Assembly (NCBI GenBank): GCA_963921795.1
Contig: OY997651.1
Location: 48,938,018-49,002,017, forward strand
Direction of reading: 5' to 3'
Source of the DNA: Nannobrachium achirus
Lineage: Eukaryota > Chordata > Actinopteri > Myctophiformes > Myctophidae
DNA length: 64,000 nt
This document shows, piece after piece, positions 12,694 through 60,949 of the stretch (positions within the stretch are counted from its first letter, which is position 1; the number at the start of each line of letters is the position of its first letter). The notes below the pieces were generated by a model that was not told the origin of the DNA, ran no database searches, and was given only the letters and a program-made list of their open reading frames with translations. The translations under genes and the position numbers were made by a program.

Positions 12694-13241
12694 CCGTGTT
12701 TAGCTTCAAGCTAAGCCTCGTGCATTTCTTTAGAGACCAGGTCTCCCTCCAGTCCAGCTGCTACTATTATCTCTGTGTCTCGTCCTCCTTCAGGAGTGAT
12801 TTCTGCTGCTTCCGTAAACACGGCAGATGCGGCAGCGGCGCACATGTCACGTGACGGTTTTCGGTTTTGGCTTACGAGACGTCAACATTTTATAACACCG
12901 TATCAAACCGAAACACCGAAAAACCGCACAACACTATTCAGAAGAAGGCCTCGGATCATTTTATTCATTTCATTAAAAAAGCCGCGTTAATTCGGGATCG
13001 GCACACTGGACGTCGTACCGCCGGCGGCGCCGAACATTGGGGGGCTCAAAAATGTATTTTAAACCATTTTTAATGGAATATATCGTCGGACCATGTAAAA
13101 TGGCTAGCTGGCTAGCGTAGGACGAGCCAGGACCACCCACGACTCTACAAGCAGCTCAGGGTAAGTAAATTAATTTAAAAAAAAAATGTATTGGATTGAA
13201 ATAAAGCCGAACTAGTTCGGGATCGGCACAATAAGAGTTAA

Positions 13242-13683
13242 AAAATAAAATATATTTTTAAGAGAGGACTTTGGTTCACCTGTTAGATAATGCAGAGTTC
13301 TAAAGTAATGTAGTACATTTACATAATGCATTATGGCTCCTGGTTGACTGCGAGGTTGACGGCGCCCATAGTTAGTAAAGCCAAGACCCGGTACACAACA
13401 GCCCTGCTCAGCCTTATCGGCACGACTCTGGCGAGTGGGGAATCGGGTTCAATCCCAGTTTATTATTTTAAAGAAATCAATGAAAATAATAATTATTGCA
13501 TTGCATTTTGATGAATATAATATTGATCATGTTTCTACTAACAAACTGACAACTGGAGGGAATCATACAAGAAATGTTAAAAACAAGAACAAAAGATAAA
13601 AACACTTGAATTCCATCGTGTTGAATCTAAAATAAGATCCATAATTGAGATAAAACAAGAATGTATACACAATAAACAAATAG
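13242..13683. other. intergenic, nothing recognised
   Basis: AT-rich sequence downstream of the zinc-finger gene's poly(A) signal; no domain-bearing ORF or repeat structure seen. Confidence 0.4.
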
Positions 13684-13694
13684 TTTATTTTATT
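13684..13694 (-). terminator. polyadenylation signals of the zinc-finger gene
   Basis: Two overlapping TTTATT hexamers on the plus strand give AATAAA on the transcript, about 500 bp after the stop. The intervening 3' UTR contains inverted copies of a CCATATATGG-rich repeat (13,890-14,170). Confidence 0.45.
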
Positions 13695-14187
13695 GTTGGT
13701 ACTGTCAGATTATATGATTACTCAGTTTGGGTATCCATGTCATTGTCATCCTGGTTAAGACTGAATGATCATATGTGTGTGTGTGACTAACTTAAACCAG
13801 TGAGATGCCTAAGGGCGACAGGTGACCTAAAGAACGAGGTTGCGCCATGTCTTGGCCATCTGGCCAGTGATGTACAGCAAATCGGACCAGCTACCCATAT
13901 GGAGGCCCCTGATACCCATATATGGAGATCCATGCATTATGGAGATATGCTGTGAGACCCCAAACATGCTTACTCAGTTATTCGTTGTGTGAAAGTCCTA
14001 TAACGTCTGACATCATACATACAATCCATGTTATGCCCATATATGGAGATCCCTGTCTGTAGAAAAAAAAAACACTCATATATAGACTGTCTTCCTCCAT
14101 ATATGGGCATTCTCATATGAAGTCCTGTTAGATATGGGATATTGATGACATCAGGGATCTCCATATAAGGGCATAAAAGGGATTTTG

Positions 14188-19259
<5,072 letters not shown>

Positions 19260-19451
19260 GTTCACCAACTGTAATATACTTATATAGTATGTAAAGCTCT
19301 CTGTTCCTGCTGTGATATACTTATATAATGTGTAAAGATCAACACATCCACCATTACACTTAACGGCTACAATAAAAGCAAACAGCAAGCGTGGAGTTGG
19401 AGTTTCTAGAATGCTGCCTGTTCCCCCTGGAGAGGTTGTACTCTGAGAGTG

Positions 19452-19452
19452 A

Positions 19453-19508
<56 letters not shown>
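19452..19508. repeat. (AG)n microsatellite
   Basis: Uninterrupted GA units in the first intron of the zinc-finger gene. Confidence 0.95.
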
Positions 19509-19511
<3 letters not shown>

Positions 19512-20421
19512 GCAGTAAATCAGCAGATGCAAGGCAATAATTTGTCTTTGCCATACATTTTTTTACTGCGGATATAGGTAAAAACACAAAACAAGCTGTT
19601 ATAACGCTAGGCTAATTAGAAACAAAATATTTCTCGTCAAAATGGGAATGTGTATGTAAAATTAAGAGATGATTGGAAGCCAATCTTAGCCAATCAGGAT
19701 GGAATATGAAAAATCTCAAAGACCCCTTTTGTTTAATAACTATTGGGATAATGTGTACCAATTTGTGTGACGTTCCAATTTCTCTAGGTCTAGGAGTAGG
19801 CCTACTGTAAAAAAAAATCAGCCTCCTGGTGGCGCTATGCAGGCCTGTGTGAAAAGGTTGTGGCAGAGGTTCTGCTCTGCCACCCAAGGAGTGTGCCTGC
19901 AGTTTTGCAACTTTTGCTGCCATCATGTTGCCAAAGAGGACCCCAATGTAAGCCGAAAAGTTTACTTGTGGCATATCCTTTTAGTTGAAGTAGCAAACTT
20001 CTAATAGTCTTCAACCATTCAATGATTCACAAATGGACACACGGATGGACAGGAGGCAAAAGCAAAACAGCCACGCCTGTCTGTGTGTGTTACGAGCTGT
20101 TTACAGCTATGTGGAGAATGGAGATAGCTTATTCTGATAGCCTTTAGCTAACATCAGCTCGGCAATATACATACATAAAATAAGTATAATATTAATAGAT
20201 CTGCCTGTTGCTGTTAACTCAGTGAGGTAATAACGTAAAGCAGACACCAGCAGGCAACACGCAACAAGAGCCCAACAACAGGAAGCTAGCTAGCTAGCAT
20301 GCTAACATGGAGTAGCATTGTAAACAATGAAAGCAGTCTCTAATAATGTCGACTATATTTAGACCGATTTAGACACACGGAAGACCATCCATCATCCCCA
20401 CAGATACAAAAACACACTCAC
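19509..20421. other. first intron of the zinc-finger gene
   Basis: It holds a fragment of a dispersed repeat with the block CTCCTGGTGGCGCTATG (about 19,690-19,980), similar to segments near 27,900, 28,400 and 60,300, and otherwise unremarkable sequence. Confidence 0.5.
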
Positions 20422-20640
20422 CTCTGTTTCAACTACATTTCGCTGGAGGAATTAGGAGTGAGTATAAGTATAATATATCTCAGAGCATTTACGTTCCCTC
20501 CGTAGCGTCTCGTTGTGCTGCTTCAGCACAATCAGCAGTGAGAAGCTCGTTCTCGTGTTGTCCTTCCGAGACGGGTCAACGTGTTACAAGCGTGAGCAGC
20601 AGAGGATCCAGGCACTGTTGTCTTTCGCCGCCTGGTGGAG
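20422..20640 (-). promoter_or_regulatory. probable noncoding first exon and promoter side of the zinc-finger gene
   Basis: CAGAG/GTGAGT on the minus strand at 20422 is a strong donor with no coding exon before it, 1.15 kb upstream of the first coding exon, whose acceptor TATTACAG ends at 19269. The upstream sequence (about 20,430-20,640) is moderately GC-rich and free of recognisable repeats. I place a 5' UTR exon here; its start is approximate and no TATA box was identified. Confidence 0.5.
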
Positions 20641-21157
20641 GAGGTGTGTAACTGTAACTGAATAAAAGATGGATGGACATTGGACTGCCATCCACTATCT
20701 TGTGAATAACATGAATGTTATACAAAATTACATTTATTCTATATCTCTGTTGGGTGTTGGGCAGCTTAAATATATTTCACCATGACAAATCGTCATGATA
20801 TTTACATGTTTTTACAATGACACATTGTAAAACCTAAAGGTTAAAAGCAATATTATAGGCCTATCTATGACATTAACACGGTCGAATCCTGTTCTTTCAG
20901 GATGTATAAATGCACCTACCTTTCAAATATGGTTCCTAGACCTTTCAAAGTATATTTAAAGACCAACTCGCAAGTTCACGATTATTGCGACTGTAGGTCA
21001 CAGATTAGTATGTGAACGGTCACAGCTTGTCCGTATGTAGCCTATGTCTAGAACGCCTGACACTGTGGTTCTATGGGTTTGTCGCTCTGACATCATGCTC
21101 CTCTGACATCACTGTGAAGTCAGGGGAACCACTCTTAAGCCTCAAACGGAGTTGGGT

Positions 21158-21241
21158 CCGCGGTGTAGTGCGGTGTAGTCTTTTTGAGTCATAAAACTAC
21201 AACGTTAACGCTCAAAAAGACTACACCGCACTACACCGCGG
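21158..21241. repeat. perfect 31-bp palindrome
   Basis: Arms 21158-21188 and 21211-21241 are exact reverse complements starting CCGCGGTGTAGTGCGGTGTA, with a 22-nt spacer. Weaker pairing continues outward (GCCTCAAACGGAGTTGGGTC against its near complement to about 21,282). Near-direct repeats with CGCTCTGACATCA lie on both sides. Confidence 0.9.
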
Positions 21242-21349
21242 TGGATAGCCTTCCACCGTGGACCCGACTCTGTTCGAGGCTTAACAGAATGGGTTTGCCG
21301 CTCTGACATCACGCTCTGGCTTCACTGTCACACTATAGAATCCTTTCAT

Positions 21350-21700
21350 GCCCATATAGGCCTATGGAGTTCCCTAATGTCATAATTATTAAGCCCATAT
21401 CTAACACGACTTCATAAGGGAATGCCCATATATCGGCCACATACCACACTAACAGAAACAGTATTCTACAGACAGGGATTTCCATGTATGGGCATAAAAG
21501 GGTATGATGTCAGATGTCATAGACTTCATAGGCCTTTAACATAACAATTAATAACTGATGAGTAAGCACGGTTGGGCTCTCACAGCATATCTCCTTATCA
21601 AGTACATGGATCTCCATATATGGGTACCAGGGGTCTCCATATATGGGTAATGGTCCAATATACATCACTGGCCAGATGGCTAAGACATGGCGCAGCATTG
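21350..21700. repeat. CCATATATGG-rich dispersed repeat
   Basis: Inverted relative of the segment at 13,840-14,170, sharing CCATATATGGGTA-type units and GGCCAGATGGCTAAGACATG. A third relative lies near 45,080. Probably part of a short foldback element. Confidence 0.6.
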
Positions 21701-21810
21701 CATGTCGCCCTGAGGCGTCTTAATAGTAATAACTGTATTATTGTATCTATTAACTTATGAGTACATAATAGCTATATTGTATTATTGTATTATCTTATGA
21801 GTAAATAATA

Positions 21811-24594
21811 AGTGGGTGGGTGACGTGACGTAGCGTTTTCGCTGTCCTCGGTGTCAAACATGTATAAATAAAAAATATATTTGTCAAAAACCTTCTGAAT
21901 ATTGTGCAGGACATTAAGCTTTATGTGAACTTACTCAAGATTAAAACATTTCATTCCTCATTTCTTCAGAATCTTCAACCAAACATGGTAAATGTCATCT
22001 GGTGTGACTGTCCCGACCTTGTTTCTCAAAGTGGGAACTTGAATAAAACTAAGAAAAAGAATTGCTAAAATTCATTTAAAAATGAATTTAGGCAAAAAAA
22101 AATGTCTATTTGTGAGCCTATATCTTTTCAAAGTCCAAGCATAATGTTTTCAGTCATTTCTGATCAAAAAGATTTTGTCCCCCAAACCAAAATCATCTGG
22201 TGTGACACTAGTTTGGAAAAATTAAACAGGCAATAATTTGGACACCTACTGGGCTAGAGAGGTCCTTCTTCTGTAAGGCTATTCAGCACTCCCAGCACAA
22301 CTGCAAGACAGGTGTCTGAGGTGAGTTATGATTTTAACATTTTCATGAAATGCCATCTTGTTGAAACTTTGACAAGTGTGGCACTTCTGGATGTCATCTG
22401 GTGTGACACCTTTTTCATTAATAAAGCAAAAGTTATTTGAAACTTTGGTCATAATTACATGTAAATCTAGGTTGTTTTGTTATAGCTAGCATGTTGTTAG
22501 CATGCTAATGTGTACCTGGTAGCCTCAAGGTAGTCCTAAATGCAGAAAACGTCATCTGGTGTGACACTTCGTCATCTGGTGTGACATATCTGCTTGTCAC
22601 GCCAGATGACTTGATTGTCACACCAGATGATATATACTGTATTTTCCTACAGACATAACAATAAATAACAAGTCCCATGTTTCTTTTGTCCATTTAAAAC
22701 ATTTTAACATGTTTAAAACAACGTTTTAAACATTTTTACATAATTTAATTTAGCTTAATTCGGTGATACAGCAAATTCATCAGACAGAGCAGAAACCCCT
22801 TCACAGAAACCTAAACCTTATATTGTGGTAACACTTTATAATAACTATCCGTTATAAGCAGTTAATATAAGACACTTGACAACAGAAAATGGGTGGTACA
22901 GAAAATGTGATTTTATTATTTCCAAAATACACAAACATACTGTATAGTGATGAATGAATGGATATGGAGGAAGGGCATAAACAAAACCATAGCTGTTCTT
23001 ATCCTTACTTGGATACAGCAAAACAAAAAAAAAGAAGGAAAAAAAGTAGGACTACTAGTTATAGATTTAGCACAATTCAAATAAATTGATTAATTTGGAC
23101 AAATTGCACATTGCACATAGCTTGCTTGCAAACAGTCTAGGTCCTGCTAGCTCAACCACCACACTTTAGCATAGCAAATATAGACAACAAAATACATTTT
23201 TTTAAAGAACATATAAATGAATTCTGGCCAACTAAATTGATACAAGATTAATTAATTAAGAGCAGGAAGTTGTCTGTGGCATAGCAGAACCGCAACAGGG
23301 CAAACGGTTTGTTACCCTCACCAAATGTGACTGGCTGATGTACAATACAGTCTAAATGTCTATACCCTCACCAAATGTGACTGGCTGATGTACAATGCAG
23401 TCTAAATGTCTATTCTAATCTAATCTAATACTTTTGTACTTTCACTCACTGGACTGGACAATGAGGTAAGGTAGGACCCGAGACAAACATAGCGAAAATA
23501 GCTGATCTACAAGCTCTCAACGCATTGTGCTGCGAGAGCTTGTAGATCAGCTATTTTCGGAGTTGCACAACCCAGCACTCTTTAGCTAGTGGAGATGTGG
23601 TGTAACGACATGATTCGTAAATACATTTGTTCAACTCAAAATGCTGTGTTCAAGTTCAGGAGACTTCGGAAAAAAGTAATACACCTGAATGCTGAGTTGT
23701 TTCCAATAATTGGTGTTAATAAAATGTTGCCTTGGCTCCCAGTGTGGCTATGCACCTTATTGTCTCTTTAAGATCCTTCTGCCGTGGGCCGGCAGAAGAC
23801 TTAGGTGTGCGTAGCATTCCTGTGCACATCCTCATCATCCATCTACTACTACAATTCTTTGTTATCCTATGTTAAGGCCCAACAATACTATCCTGTTCAG
23901 AAATATTAAGGCCATGTTATTTAATGTTAAAGCAATTTTACTGTTGCTGTTTTTCCTGGGTAATTGTTTAATCAATCAGTAAAGTTCAGTACTCACTAAT
24001 AGGTAGGTTAAAACACAGTTTGCTTTGACACATGAAGATATGGTCATCTGGTGTGACACTAAGTCATCTGGTGTGACATTCCAAATAGTGAGAAATCATA
24101 CCTTTATTAATGATGAAACCGAAAGAATGTGTATGGTTTACATAGAAAATAGTATCAGGAAGAGTCACAAATATTTGTGTAATTTTAAAGAAAGTTTTTG
24201 TCAGAATAAAATTAAAATATGTTGAAAGATCGACAACATGGGCCTCACACAGAGTGTTGATTATGAAAAAAATATACAGATTCAATTAATTTTCACAAAA
24301 CTATAGTGGATCACAGGTTAGTTATGATAAAGGACTTTGATAAAGTGAGTAACTTAAGAAAGGTGTACTCCATTTTCATTTTATGAACAATTATTGTCAT
24401 GTCACACCAGATGACGGTTTTAGGCACAAGTACAACAAACTGCTCAATAAAGTCTGATTCCAATAAAATATCTAAAAACAAAATGTGTTTCCATAAAGTT
24501 GAGAGTGAGTAGAACAAAAGTAAATAATTTTTATGCCTGCTATTTAAAGTTTTTTAAAAAACATGTTTTTTGGGGCGTCACGTCACTGACCCAA
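21811..24594. mobile_element. large non-autonomous TIR element with a repeated 15-bp motif
   Basis: The ends GGGTGACGTGACG and, reversed, GGGTCAGTGACGTGACG are inverted. About ten copies of GTCATCTGGTGTGAC or its complement cluster near both ends (about 21,994-22,620 and 24,042-24,415). The middle has a 50-bp tandem duplication (23,314-23,410) and a hairpin-family copy. No transposase is seen. The motif clusters look like subterminal transposase-binding sites. The target duplication could not be resolved, so the edges are approximate. Confidence 0.65.
23493..23559. repeat. dispersed hairpin family, perfect copy
   Basis: Arms 23493-23518 and 23534-23559 are exact 26-bp reverse complements (CGAAAATAGCTGATCTACAA onward) around a 15-nt loop. 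Confidence 0.95.
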
Positions 24595-24891
24595 CTATGT
24601 TGTATTCATCATCACTTCAGTTTAACCCCTTCAGACCCTCTAAAACAGACCTGAGTTTGACAGTACTTGGTGGGTATATTTTTCCAGCTACACTACACAA
24701 CATGTCCTTGCTATAAAATAGCTGATCTACAAGCTCATGTTCGGCTGAGAATAGGGATGCCGGTGTTCAAGTGGTTACATCAAGTAAAAGATATTTTCAA
24801 TCTGTCCCGTACTGAACAAATACATGCTAGCAATGATTACTAGCACACTATACCGGTAGCTATATGTATTTACTGAACACACACTCTATAG

Positions 24892-25222
24892 CAGGGGTTC
24901 CCAAACTTGTTTGGCTCGGGGCACACCTATAAATATTTATTTCATCCGAGGCACCCCTACATTATTATATTCCTAATTTTCACTCCCAGCACCTTATATT
25001 TATAGGCATTATAGCATATTTTAGCGATTATGTTGCGAGGAAAGCGAGATAATAGCCATTTTGGTTAGAACTGACTGAAAATAACTTTGTACATCAAGTT
25101 TAAAATGATACTAAAATATTTTTAAATGTCCAAATAAATGTCAAATATCAAATTATCTCGCGGCACCCCTGGACTGCCGTCGCGGCACCTCAGAGTGCCC
25201 CGTCACCCACTTTGAACTGTCA
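24892..25222. mobile_element. hAT-like fragment within a ~60-bp tandem repeat
   Basis: It begins CAGGGGTTCCCAAACTTG, a hAT-type end, and carries inverted GGGGCAC/GTGCCCC segments. Flanking copies of CTCTATAGCAATGATTACTA show that it sits inside a short tandem repeat (about 24,830-25,350). The right edge is approximate. Confidence 0.5.
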
Positions 25223-25426
25223 CAGTATAGAGCTATTTAACACTGTTACTGAACAAACACTCTATAGCAATGATTACTATCACAATATAGCGCTATTTAA
25301 CAATGTTACTGAACACTCTATTCTCTATAGCAAAGATTACTATCACAATAATGTGTAAACAGGTGTAAACAGAACATTGAGTGATTTACAACTGCAACAC
25401 AAAATAAATCATGTTTTCACATAAAG

Positions 25427-25432
25427 TTTATT
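25427..25432 (-). terminator. candidate polyadenylation signal of the NLR gene
   Basis: TTTATT on the plus strand reads AATAAA on the transcript strand, about 3.1 kb after the CARD stop. No nearer canonical hexamer was seen. The distance makes this tentative. Confidence 0.25.
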
Positions 25433-25599
25433 GACATAAAGTTGATCATAACATTTATATGAAACAGAGTGTTGACAGAGATAAAGAGAACCCAAGCTGT
25501 CTGTACAGCTGCAATATTGATGAGTTTATCATCATTTAATACAATCACATGTAAAAGGACTGTTTCTTGAATGGACTTTTAATGGAGGATGTTGACACT

Positions 25600-27040
25600 C
25601 AGATGCAGATTCATAGCCTCTACTGTAGGTTGGTTGTGGTTGATGGAGCCTATAGTCAACCAGCAACATCACGAGAGCATTCAGAGACCAGAGGAGAGTC
25701 AAATAAATGAATCAAATAAAAAGCTTTATAGCCTTCACAAAAGGCACAAGGCTGCTACTGTGATAATTACATGATCACACATACAACAGGTCAAATATAC
25801 AGTGTTCCCAGTGTGTTGTGTGAAATATCACAAATGAAATGAGCTCCAATCAGAAGCTTTCCCTCCACTGTACAGCACTGAGATGACGTTCCATATCAGG
25901 CACTGCCAACAGTGGCCAAGAGTGTTGTTTCTTACCTTTTTTCCACACATCCTGTCCAAAAAGTAAAGGTCGTCCCCGTCGATATGTACATGATCAATAC
26001 ATGAATGTACGGACATCAGAGACACTGCGATATTTACATGATCAAATATACAATTGGTCAAATGACTGTTCCTCAGTCTATTGAGCGAAAATATCAACAT
26101 CAAAGATATAATGTACATAAAAAGTACAGTATGAGGTATCTTTACTTCTGCTTGTCATTAGTTACCGTCTCCACATGTGTTGTCAGAAAACAGAAGAGGA
26201 TACGAAAAGTACAGGCGTTGTGCGTTTCCTGTCATGTTACCATATATACAGTCCAGATGATATAGCTTATATAGCTGGCTAGCTCAGTCGCTAGAGCTCT
26301 CGCCTTTGGATCACAAGGTCATGTGTTCAATCCTGCCTCTACTGTAGGTTGGTTGTGGCTGATGGAGCCTATAGTCAACCAGCAACATCATGAGAGCATT
26401 CATAGACCAGAGGAGAATAAATGCATCAGATATCAAGCTTTATAGCCTTTACAAAAGGCACAAGGCTGCTACTGAGGTAATTACATTGAGCACCCATACA
26501 ACAGGTCAAATATACAGTGTTCCCAATGTGTTGTGTGAAATATCACAAATCAAATGAGCTCCAATCAGAAGCTTTCCCTCCACTGTACAGCTCTGAGATG
26601 ACGTTCCACATCAGGCACCGCCAACAGTGGCCAAGATTGTCGATTCTTACCTTTTTTTCCACACATCCTGTCCAAAAAGTAAAGGTCGTCCCCGTCGATA
26701 TGTACATGATCAATACATGAATGTACGGACATCAGAGACACTGTGATATTTACATAATCAAACATACAACTGGTCAAATGACTGTTCCTCAGTCTATTGA
26801 GCAAAAATATCAATCGAAGATATAATGTACATAAAAAGTACGGTATGAGGTATGTTTACTTCTGCTTGTCATTAGTTACATTATGTGTTGAGAAAAAAAA
26901 ATAGAAAACAGAACAGGATACGAAAAGTACATGCAGTGTGCGTTTCCTGTCATGTTACCATACAGTCTATATAATATATATCAGTCGGTAGAGCTCTCGC
27001 CTTTGGACCATGAGGTCATGGGTTTGATCCCAGGCACCGC
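25600..27040. repeat. tandem duplication of about 720 bp, each unit ending in a tRNA-like segment
   Basis: Unit 1 (about 25,617-26,336) and unit 2 (about 26,337-27,040) share TAGGTTGGTTGTGG, GTCGTCCCCGTCGATATGTA and CAGAGACACTG in the same order. Both units end with a tRNA-like sequence having an A-box (TAGCTCAGTCG-TAGAGC) and B-box-like GGTTTGATCCC or GTTCAATCC. No coding exon is recognised. It lies 3' of the CARD exon and could be 3' UTR or intergenic. Confidence 0.7.
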
Positions 27041-27699
27041 CGACTCAGTGTAAGAGTAGCACGGCTTGGGTGCAGCAAGTCATTCAGAAAGTACTGGGAT
27101 CTGATGGTAGGTGTGGCGCTCCACCTCAGCAATCCATCTCCCAGGAGTCTAATGCATTGTAGCGGGGATAGACTCATAAGCCTCTCCTGAACTACTTATG
27201 ATACCGTCCAAGAAAATAAAACATACAAAATGGTACACAGTCCAGCAACCATCCAAGGAAGCGTATCTGAGGGGGCATTGAACAGTTCAAACAGTCTTCT
27301 TCATGTGATAATGTGGCGTCTGAGGTGATGTGTGGCAGTTTTCTTGAGGTGATAATGACCGCTAGTCATATTGGTAGAGGATCTACCTCTGAGGTCTTAT
27401 GGATCTAGTAAGATCTAGTCCATGGATCCTCCATTCAGCATTAACGTTGAGGATCAATAACACTGGTAGAAGAACTCCTGCTCCATCACAGCATCTCTTC
27501 CTTCCTAAGCATCTCTTCCTTCCTAAGAGAAAAATAACAACGCTACTGTTAATGAACACATTCTGTGTAGAAATATTATTGACAGTGCAGTTTAACGGGA
27601 CATAGCTGTGTTTCTGAACAACGAGGAGGAAGTCACTAAATGGTTGGAAAATACACTGAGGTTCTTTTACCACAAGGGAGGGAATCAGTTATATTCTTA

Positions 27700-28500
27700 A
27701 ACTGCGTAGGACTTAAATATTGATACCAGTAAGACTCCCTAATCGGGAGATAAGCGACCGTCATGTCGCATACACAAACTTTAGAAGGTAATCGTAGCCA
27801 ATCAGGAGGGAATCTGGGAAATGTTGATCACATGACTTGAGATAGCGTGTACCGCTTTGTGTGATTTTAGGCCAAAATCTGTAGGAGCAGTGTCCAAAAA
27901 TTTGTTTTGCAAGAATCGGCCTCATGGTGGCGCTAGAAGAGGGGCATGTGAGAAATGATGGGTGGAGGTTGTGGTTTGGCAGCCAAGGAGTGTGTGTGCA
28001 AAGTTTGGCATGGGGCAACGGTGGTTGAGACATGACGGACGGACAGACAGACTGACTGACAGCCGGTGGAGGTTTTGATAGTAACTGCGACTTGATGGTA
28101 GCAATTAAATGGCTTCAGAAACATTTGACTCATCAGAGGTTTGTTTTCTGTCGTGGCCAGGCTGCAACAGTAACCATACAAGGAGAATGAAATGAAAACA
28201 AGTAACACTCCCTAATCGGGAGATAAGCGCTGTCAAGACGCATACACAAACTTTAGAAGGCAAGCGTAGCCGATCAGGAGGGAATTGGGACAGATCCATG
28301 TTGATGACAAGACTTTAGAGATACTGTGTACCGCTTTGCGTGATTTTAGGCCAAATCTGTAGGAGCAGTGTCCAAAAATGTGTTTTGCAAAAATCAGCCT
28401 GATGATGGCGCTAGAAGAGGGCCATATGAGAAATGAGGGGTGGAGGTTGTGAGTTGCCATCCAAGGAGTGTGTGTGCAAAGTTTGGCATTGATAGGGCCA
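27700..28500. repeat. tandem duplication of about 480 bp
   Basis: Two copies (about 27,735-28,025 and 28,210-28,500) share CTCCCTAATCGGGAGATAAG, GGAGCAGTGTCCAAAAAT and GGTGGCGCTAGAAGAGG. Related blocks at 19.8 and 60.3 kb make this a dispersed teleost repeat. It ends just before the CARD stop codon. Confidence 0.75.
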
Positions 28501-28513
28501 ACGGGAAAATGAC

Positions 28514-59870
<31,357 letters not shown>

Positions 59871-60659
59871 CTGTAATTACATGTTAAATAGAAGATCAAA
59901 TTAATAAAAAATGATTATACAAAGTTCATTGATAACTAGAAAATATTGTTCCTTCGAAACAATTGTGGGCTCGCTTCAAGCCAAAAAAATGCTATAAAAG
60001 TACAAAATGTCAAGGTTGCAGGCAATGCTCTCTTTGACGTTACTGACATAAAATGGTCATCGAACTACAATGCAGACAAGCAGTGTTATTACATGGTATT
60101 ACAACGGTATGGAGAATTAAATAAAAATAAAAATATAGGTGCAAGCAGTGATGAAGTTGCCAAGCCAGGAAAAAGTAGGAAAGGAAAAAAGCAGCGGAAA
60201 AAAGCAGGAAAAGCAAGACAAGTGGGAAAAGAAATCAAAGAAAAACTAGAAGCAGTGTTCTTCCGAGAACAGGTCTCCACCAGGTCAGGTAGGTTTTTTT
60301 GGCCTCCTGGTGGCGCTATAATAGGCCAATGTGAAAAGGGTGCCACGTGTTCTTGCTTCTTGGGCCTTTCACGGCAATCGGATGCTGCATGCGTGATTTG
60401 AGGCATTTTGTTCCAAAAATATGTTATGCAAAAGTTGACCCGCTGGTGGCGCTATATATATTTACGCCACCCACGCAATATATACATCAAAACGTGCGGC
60501 TCGGCCGGGAATGGGGTGCTATTACTTTTCTTTCTGATCCGCATACCATGGCGTCGTAATTCGCAAAAATTGGCGCCCAAAAACCCCATTGACTTTGCAT
60601 GGGGGACTAAAAAAAAACTAGAAAAGAAAATTTCTAAGACATTTTAAGTTTGCCTGCAG

Positions 60660-60945
60660 CTCGCTAAATGTGTGCAACCTTGTGTAGTGGTTGGTGTTAG
60701 CATTAGCATTTTCAGCATTAACATTAACATCAGCATTAACATTAGCTTTAACATTTTAGCATTAGCATTTTATTAGCATTAGCTTTAGCATTCTTTTGCA
60801 TTATCATTAGCATTTTTTACATTAGCGTTAACATTTTTAGCATTAGATTGGTTAGCATTAGCATTTGTTAGCATTAGCATGTGTTAGCATTAGCATTTGT
60901 TAAAATTAGCATTAGCGAAAGTAGCAGTTATCATTAGCAGTTAGC
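60660..60945. repeat. (TTAGCA)-type simple repeat
   Basis: Imperfect repeats of GCATTAGCATTAACATTAGC character; no structure beyond that. Confidence 0.85.
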
Positions 60946-60949
60946 CGTT

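Larger units (their letters stand above)
11651..12936. mobile_element. hAT element nested in family E copy 2
   Basis: The exact 8-bp duplication TTCAGAAG flanks it (11643-11650, 12937-12944). Ends are TAGGGTTGTGCGGTTT and, reversed, TAGTGTTGTGCGGTTTTTCG. At 1,286 bp with no transposase it is non-autonomous. It contains a smaller foldback (12,175-12,363) and a hairpin-family copy. Confidence 0.9.
11272..13237. mobile_element. TTAA element, family E, copy 2, interrupted by a hAT
   Basis: TTAA at 11268-11271 and 13238-13241. Ends are CCCTTCCAGTGCC and, reversed, CTCTTATTGTGCCGATCCCG. It lies in reverse orientation to copy 1. Removing the hAT at 11,651-12,936 and one 8-bp duplication leaves 672 bp, against 674 bp for copy 1. 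Confidence 0.88.

Noticed and set aside
26274..26345. tRNA-like sequences at 26.27, 26.98 and 32.94 kb
   Set aside because: A- and B-box-like segments exist, but the acceptor stem and anticodon stem do not pair properly and two copies sit in a duplicated repeat. Treated as SINE or pseudo-tRNA fragments.
27383..27673. Possible extra 3' exon of the NLR gene after TTTCTCTTAG
   Set aside because: A plausible acceptor exists, but the CARD exon already ends in a stop and the encoded peptide matches nothing known. The block includes a direct repeat of AGGAAGGAAGAGATGC.
59946..60401. 151-codon open frame with a lysine-rich segment
   Set aside because: No recognisable domain, no splice or promoter context, and its 3' half runs into the dispersed GGTGGCGCTATAATAGG repeat. 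More likely a chance frame than a gene.
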